This document shows positions 61,101 to 64,000 of a stretch of DNA of 64,000 nt, one piece after another. Numbering within the stretch: position 1 is the stretch's first letter; every line of letters begins with the position of its first letter. Position numbers and translations under genes: made by a program. Below the pieces are notes generated by a model. The model saw nothing but the letters and a program-made list of their open reading frames with translations. It searched no databases and had not been told where the DNA came from. This DNA is from Echinarachnius parma (taxonomy: Eukaryota; Echinodermata; Echinoidea; Clypeasteroida; Echinarachniidae): the NCBI GenBank assembly GCA_037951105.1, contig JBAMJV010001284.1:315681-379680 (forward strand), written 5' to 3'.

Positions 61101-64000
61101 TTAAAAATCCTGGGTACGCCACTGCTTGCAATACGTCTTCAGCCCATTTCTTACAGGAACATCACTGAACGTGGTGGTTCCTTATTAACTCTATAAGGAT
61201 TTCAAAAGTACTCTGTGTCTGAGTGACACTTACATTGCTGGCAGTTATCGCCCATGAATCCGGGCGGGCAGATACACCGTCCCGTCACCTCGTCACAGAC
61301 ACCACCATTGTAGCACATGTCACACACTCCATTGCAGCGCGGGGGACGCCAGCTACCGTTCGGGCATGCTATGAATGATTGGGGAGAAAAGAGTTTCAAA
61401 ATGTTATCCTCATTATTAAATAATACAGTTCGTTTTTGCATCATTTATTTCGTATCGTCGATGGTAACTGGTCACCTTGTCAGACCGCCACCCACCCCAT
61501 CACAGTGATTCGGTTGTTGGTAAGGGTTACCATTAGAGCTAGGGTTAGAGTTCTGGTTATACGAGTTTAAAAAAAACTTCACCGAACATGAACACATAGC
61601 CCAGGAGGACGGAACCTCAGACTGGCACACACATTATCAATCTCGATTTTTTTTTTTTTTTTAGGGAATCGTATGGTCTGTTCACACTCATTTATTTCGT
61701 ATTGTCTTATTGCATGCATTTTTGTCTGTCACGTTTGGAGCTTGCACAAGATGCTTTGGTGAAATTACTTCCAAATTGAAATTGATAAACGTGTCCCTGT
61801 CGAGTTTTTAGTAGTTTTTGGTAGTCCGTTCAGACGGAAAGTTGACCCACCTCTCACAATCAGCCTGACCAATCCGTGTCGCCCTTGGTTCCTCTCATTT
61901 GCATAGTAGCACTCGTAGACGCCGCTGTCCGCTAGCGTGATTGGCCGCCGGAATACGAAACTGGCCAATCCGCGCTGCTCTTCTATGACGTCACCACCGT
62001 CTTTGCGCCACACCACGTGATTGGTTGGCACATCGGCTGGGAAGCGGAGCATCATCGAAATGGACACGCCCACCGTCCCAAGACCGACGGTACGAGTAAA
62101 CCTGCCGTATGCAGGGACGATTTTAGCTGTATAAACGAAATATGAAACATTATTTACACAAAACGAAGAAAATTAATTTACCTATTACATGGTACCAAAA
62201 GGAAAGAAAAATAATAATATTGTGCTTGTTTATCATCAGCAAGGATAAAGGAACCTACACAGAGTAAAAGAGTACAAACAGCATCGACCAACATTGTATA
62301 AACAAAAATCAAACTGGGGTGATATTTTGCAAATAACGAAGTAATCGTTTTAGTGAATTTGTCTAATTTGTTGATAAAACAATTTCATATTAGACACCTT
62401 TAATCAAGGCTTGTTCGGTTCATCGCTAGTTCAAGGCGACTTTACACATGTGCCTTTAAAGCCCCCAAATTGACTTCGTTAGACTGTTGTTCACAGCAGC
62501 TGTACTTTTAAGATACGTGAACTTTCGGTCCTCCTACGCACGACCGGTAGGCATAAATGTTCAACAACATGATGTGACGACGTCACAATAAGGTATTGAC
62601 CTCTGTATGGATCTACAAATCCCAGCTAAACCAAAAAAGCATTACATGTATATCTTTATCGGTTTGTTTTTGTTATCTTTGTAGGTACCGACATAACATC
62701 GCTAAATCCGTATTAATTCTGATGTTTCTATCTAGACATTAATCTGAAATCAATGTTAATACAAGTAATTTGACCCAAGGTCATTCACACGATATATAAA
62801 ATGTAACTTATATATCCGTGACCGCTTTATTAGTTAATTCGGCGAATTAAAACAATACAACAGTATAACAAAATCAATGATTATACATATCATAGCCGGG
62901 ACCTATGAGAAACAGCTTATGCTTGTATTTATTGAGGCCCCAATTATGAACATTAAATGTATTCATATCGATTTATTTGGATTTGTTTTCTTTGTTATCA
63001 TACCACACGTAGTGACAATACATATCATTTATACCCTCGACAGGTGATCGACAGTTTATTTCCGTTCGTCAGAGATAGGAGATCAACGCTCCACTGAATA
63101 AAAACATTTAATTACAGACCGCTAAAAAGGGACCAAAAAGTCAAACGGAAATGTCTTTCTAAAAGCATGCCAAATGCAACAACATGATTATGATATATCA
63201 ATAATTGTAATTTCATTTCTATTCTTCTATTGTCATGTGGTTCCTTAGTGAGGTTTACCTAAACATGAACGTTAAGATTAAAGAAACATTAAAGGGGAAG
63301 GAACTCCTAGCCTTTTGACTTACTGGATGTGATGAGAGCATAACTCTTGTCATTTCTAGTCACTTATTTCCTCATGAATATTCCCAATAATGAAAATAAT
63401 CAATATTTTATGGCCCACTGTCGTCTGGTTTCCATTCCAACAGGAGGCGGCCATTTCTTCAACTTCTCGTGGTGAAATGACGTGTCAGGCGGAGAACACA
63501 ATAGCGGGTTACGATAATGCTATTGTGTTCTCCGCCTGCCACGTCATTTCACCGCGAGTAGTTGAAGAAATGGCCGCCTCCTATGGGCACTGAAAGCAGA
63601 CGACAGTGGTCCATAAAATATTGATTATTTTTGTAATCGGGAATATTCATGAGGAAATAAGTGACTAGCAATGATAGTAGTTATGCTCTCATCACATCCA
63701 GTAAGTCAAAAGGATAAGTGTTAATTCCCCTTTAATAAAGACATCATACAAAACACCCTTATCACTTTGAGCTTATGTCGCTAAATAAAATGTAAACAAA
63801 TTACAGAACTTACAATCTGCGGTGAGGAATAGTCCGACCACGGTTGTCGTGTCTTTGGACGGCTGATCTCCCCGGCAATAGTAAGCGCCGAACCCCTCGG
63901 CCCCGCTACCCGTCATGTTGACCACGGCCCAAGGCCCACCAAGTCTGCGGGTGGGCCTATCGACTAGCGGACCGGTCCGTCCATTCGTTCCCCCAGCGAC
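50214..64000 (-). CDS. TIE-like: Tie-family receptor without a visible kinase domain (16 exons, 5' end outside window)
   Basis: Joined exons, in transcript order: 64000-63814, 62126-61851, 61368-61234, 60502-60350, 58120-57983, 57479-57324, 56818-56687, 56178-55876, 55452-55114, 54696-54623, 54137-53897, 53487-53385, 52634-52514, 51702-51627, 51259-51015, 50408-50214. Every intron has GT/AG ends and every junction keeps frame, giving 957 residues from the window edge to a TGA stop. Domain order is Ig1 (3' part), Ig2, five EGF-like modules, Ig3, three fibronectin III domains, one transmembrane helix and a ~110-residue tail. This is the Tie1/Tie2 order, with two more EGF modules than vertebrate Tie proteins. 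Tie receptors bind angiopoietins at the cell surface and signal through a cytoplasmic tyrosine kinase. No kinase exon is visible here, so this may be a decoy, a co-receptor or an adaptor-type receptor (inference). The start codon and signal peptide lie beyond 64,000. Confidence 0.88.
51015..51259 (-). CDS. TIE-like: Tie-like exon: juxtamembrane, transmembrane helix and start of the cytoplasmic tail
   Basis: A 245-bp exon, phase 1 in and phase 0 out. After a short linker (ALQANKGSGLN) comes a hydrophobic helix (LAIGGVFVGLFLLVIIVV), then the basic stop-transfer segment RRRIRARQ, which orients the tail to the cytoplasm. The remaining ~35 residues are Ser/Thr-rich and include SYGVSDF. The donor is ATACAG|gtaaaa. 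In vertebrate Tie proteins the kinase would follow after about 50 residues. Confidence 0.88.
51627..51702 (-). CDS. TIE-like: Tie-like exon: FN3 domain 3, last part
   Basis: A 76-bp exon, phase 0 in and phase 1 out, encoding VRTVNGIGPGEWSETLTAVT, the F-G strands that close FN3 domain 3. Acceptor is tctctctacaag and donor ATCAG|gtaacc. The donor lies inside a GTAACCATGGCAAC X-box-like motif. Confidence 0.87.
51778..52310 (+). repeat. Composite tetranucleotide array in a Tie-like intron
   Basis: Successive pure blocks of TTTA, TTTG, TTTA, TTCA, TGTA, ATCT and again TTTA. The six-frame open frames across it (Cys/Leu/Ile/Met-rich) are artefacts of the 12-bp reading period. The array lies in the intron between the FN3-3 middle and last exons. 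Confidence 0.97.
52514..52634 (-). CDS. TIE-like: Tie-like exon: FN3 domain 3, middle part
   Basis: A 121-bp exon, phase 2 in and phase 0 out, encoding RFDLHYMSTVKTE and then YRISGLTTNRTYQFK, the C to F strands with the conserved LxxxTxYxF pattern. Acceptor is tttatctgttcag and donor TTTAAG|gtatgc. The following intron contains the composite tetranucleotide array. Confidence 0.87.
53148..53368. mobile_element. MITE, family GCCCGGCGCAGACAGAGCCG, copy 2, intronic
   Basis: Diverged inverted ends GCCCTCCGCACAAAGAGCCG and CGGATCTGTGTGCGGCGGAC, flanked by TAA on both sides (53145-53147, 53369-53371). A 3-bp TAA duplication fits PIF/Harbinger-type insertion. It ends 16 bases from the FN3-3 first exon. 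Confidence 0.75.
53385..53487 (-). CDS. TIE-like: Tie-like exon: FN3 domain 3, first part
   Basis: A 103-bp exon, phase 1 in and phase 2 out. It encodes PPAPVQLQVAES, then ILLSWETPSPPNVNGKI, the A-B strands with core tryptophan and the typical proline/NG turn. Acceptor is cgccgcag and donor ATAAG|gttggt. An inverted-repeat transposon ends only 16 bases beyond the donor end of the exon. Confidence 0.86.
53728..53800 (+). mobile_element. tRNA-like segment in a Tie-like intron
   Basis: TGGTTTTGGCCGACAGGGC is followed by the B-box GGTTCGAACC. It is most likely a tRNA-derived SINE fragment. Confidence 0.4.
53897..54137 (-). CDS. TIE-like: Tie-like exon: FN3 domain 2, second part
   Basis: A 241-bp exon, phase 0 in and phase 1 out. 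It has the C-strand GINLYYREA, an NGT glycosylation site, then TKYLVGMSVVNEAGEG, the standard FN3 F-G strand pattern. Acceptor is tgtttcattcag and donor GAGT|gtaagt. Confidence 0.88.
54623..54696 (-). CDS. TIE-like: Tie-like exon: FN3 domain 2, first part
   Basis: A short 74-bp exon (phase 1 in, phase 0 out) encodes VPAQPYPVLAS and then ISLAWQ, the A-B strands with the core tryptophan. Acceptor is tatacccag and donor GGCAG|gtaagc. It is too short to stand alone, but it joins the next exon in frame to complete an FN3 domain. Confidence 0.83.
55114..55452 (-). CDS. TIE-like: Tie-like exon: FN3 domain 1
   Basis: A single 113-codon, phase 1-1 exon encodes the whole domain. It has the B-strand tryptophan (LTVNWRPW), the C-strand tyrosines (VGYVILYRAS) and the F-strand HTWYDVSVVAVREG, then GGEGPPSP. 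The REGxGGEG segment parallels RRGEGGEG at the end of Tie2 FN3-1. Acceptor is cattattgtgttataaag and donor AGAG|gtatgt. The DNA is clearly more GC-rich than the flanking introns. Confidence 0.9.
55631..55780. mobile_element. Palindromic MITE, family GTTTCATAAA, copy 2, intronic
   Basis: GTTTCATTAAACTG, TTGTTGTAAGTGTCCAATTA and GGCAACAGCTG at the left; TTAGCACTTACAAC and AGTTTTATTAAACGGG at the right. It lies in the intron between Ig3 and FN3-1. Confidence 0.65.
55876..56178 (-). CDS. TIE-like: Tie-like exon: Ig3 domain
   Basis: One hundred and one codons, phase 1-1, acceptor tatgtttcag, donor TTCA|gtaagt. It contains the paired Ig cysteines in GVNCSLTARF and EVLRCVVTADNG, plus N-x-T/S sites (NCS, NQT, NGT). 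Its place between the last EGF and the first FN3 equals Tie Ig3. Confidence 0.86.
56200..56567. mobile_element. TTAA-flanked MITE, family AGGGATCTAGTAAC, copy 3, intronic
   Basis: Begins TTAAAGGGATCTAGTAACAT and ends GTCAACGTAGTTCC...TATCCCTTTAA. It lies in the intron between EGF module 5 and Ig3, 22 bases from the Ig3 acceptor side of the exon at 56178. Confidence 0.75.
56687..56818 (-). CDS. TIE-like: Tie-like exon: EGF-like module 5
   Basis: Forty-four codons, phase 1-1, acceptor cctccattcag, donor GCAG|gtatgt. It starts CHPGTYGPNCHEMCTC, closely matching the start of the third EGF module of vertebrate Tie2 (CHPGFYGPDC). The second half (SCDAETGQCHGLC) is less like Tie2. It directly precedes Ig3, as in Tie proteins. 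Confidence 0.87.
57324..57479 (-). CDS. TIE-like: Tie-like exon: EGF-like module 4 (extra module)
   Basis: Fifty-two codons, phase 1-1, acceptor acgcgtag, donor TCAC|gtaagc. It reads VCRHGYYGAECVNKCHC, then CERVSGQCPWSRCAPGFG and ends NHCS. The pyrimidine tract before the acceptor is weak, but phase and module boundaries fit both neighbours exactly. Confidence 0.82.
57983..58120 (-). CDS. TIE-like: Tie-like exon: EGF-like module 3 (extra module)
   Basis: Forty-six codons, phase 1-1, acceptor tctaaaag, donor CAGA|gtacgt. It reads CENGRFGAGCLQRCHC, then CDRFTGRC and ARGWTGHNCQ, a complete EGF-like module. CDRFxG resembles the last EGF module of vertebrate Tie2. With the next exon it makes two modules beyond the usual three. 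Confidence 0.86.
58325..60112. repeat. Minisatellite, 32-bp unit, ~55 copies
   Basis: The unit core is CTCGTCACCCTAATCAATGA followed by GATGATATCAAA. Variants are grouped: ATATCACACTCGCAACCC near 58575-58690, GATATAAAA near 58765-59040, GATATCAAA from ~59110 on. The 58330-58560 part is more degenerate. It fills the intron between EGF modules 2 and 3. Confidence 0.95.
60350..60502 (-). CDS. TIE-like: Tie-like exon: EGF-like module 2 (FCLPDPxGC signature)
   Basis: Fifty-one codons, phase 1-1. It contains SQFCLPDPFGCVCNAGFAG, which aligns with the second EGF module of Tie2 (FCLPDPYGC). I regard this motif as the most diagnostic Tie signature in the window. The acceptor is tctcgaccag and the donor GCAG|gtgggc. 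The downstream intron holds the 32-bp minisatellite. Confidence 0.9.
60540..60715. repeat. Dispersed repeat, CTGTGTATAGTGACCACC family, intronic
   Basis: AACCTGTGTATAGTGACCAC at the left and GACAAGTGGCCACTAAAG at the right. Related to 36460-36655 and 29685-29815. Confidence 0.55.
61036..61064. repeat. Long C-run, intronic
   Basis: About 26 consecutive C between the EGF module 1 and 2 exons; a second C-run lies at ~61090-61098. Confidence 0.9.
61234..61368 (-). CDS. TIE-like: Tie-like exon: EGF-like module 1
   Basis: Forty-five codons, phase 1-1, acceptor cattcatag, donor CAAT|gtaagt. It reads CPNGSW...CNGVC and then NGGVCDEVTGRCICPPGFMG. The CICPPGFMG segment is the same as in the first EGF module of vertebrate Tie2. 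Cysteine spacing is of the laminin/Tie EGF type rather than the calcium-binding type; no calcium-binding consensus is seen. Confidence 0.88.
61851..62126 (-). CDS. TIE-like: Tie-like exon: Ig2 domain
   Basis: This 92-codon phase 1-1 exon starts after a tttatacag acceptor and ends at AGAG|gtgggt. It contains the Ig F-strand motif DSGVYECYYANE and the closing strand VRLIVRG, which matches the RLIVR end of vertebrate Tie2 Ig2. A tryptophan in VVWRKDG is the expected core residue. As in Tie Ig2, I see no clear upstream cysteine partner, so the canonical disulfide may be absent. Confidence 0.88.
63288..63736. mobile_element. Foldback element (218-bp arms) in the Ig1-Ig2 intron
   Basis: The arms 63288-63505 and 63519-63736 are near-perfect inverted repeats around a 13-bp spacer. 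The outer ends are TTAAAGGGGAAGG and its complement CCCCTTTAA, so TTAA may be the target. GGCGGAGAACACAATAGC lies next to the centre. Confidence 0.88.
63814..64000 (-). CDS. TIE-like: Tie-like exon: Ig1 C-terminal part
   Basis: Sixty-two codons are visible, reading from the window edge. The exon holds the Ig signature GAYYCRGD, with the second disulfide cysteine in the YYC motif. Vertebrate Tie2 Ig1 ends with a closely similar GAYFC. The donor is ATT|gtaagt and the exon ends in phase 1. Its first cysteine and 5' boundary are outside the window. Confidence 0.8.

Overview
This 64-kb window is AT-rich animal nuclear DNA. It has long introns, microsatellites, short inverted-repeat transposons and many mononucleotide G/C runs. 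It contains a Tie-family receptor with 1-1 phase domain exons and a Tctex-1 family dynein light chain gene. The repeat style (small foldback elements, TTAA-flanked MITEs, tRNA-like SINE heads) points to a marine invertebrate deuterostome, most likely an echinoderm. This is an inference; a hemichordate or cephalochordate is not excluded.

Layout. Positions 1-38,500 hold no gene I can support. They are intergenic or intronic DNA with inverted-repeat elements, tandem repeats and microsatellites. At 38,670-39,275 (minus) lies an intronless coding region for a Tctex-1 domain protein of the DYNLT4/DYNLT5 type, with an in-frame upstream stop, a candidate 5'UTR splice acceptor and poly(A) signals. Positions 39,550-49,100 are non-genic and include a ~215-bp satellite-like array and an inverted-repeat element carrying TTAGGG-like repeats. 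From 64,000 down to 50,214 (minus) run sixteen exons of a Tie-like receptor whose N-terminus lies beyond the right edge. Every junction keeps frame: Ig1 (part), Ig2, five EGF-like exons, Ig3, three FN3 domains, a transmembrane helix and a short cytoplasmic tail ending in a stop.

The most interesting observation is that this receptor has every extracellular hallmark of Tie receptors, including the second-EGF motif FCLPDPxGC. Yet it ends about 110 residues after the membrane with no tyrosine kinase domain in the window. Three degenerate copies of its last coding exon follow in tandem downstream (about 49,160-49,950). The introns carry a ~1.8-kb minisatellite of 32-bp units, a ~0.5-kb composite tetranucleotide array and several MITEs. 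Elsewhere I found three copies of a ~105-bp palindromic element flanked by 8-bp target duplications, one of them nested in an older TTAA-flanked element.

The two genes share a strand and are about 11 kb apart. Nothing in the sequence links their functions: the first is a cell-surface receptor, the second a dynein-associated light chain.
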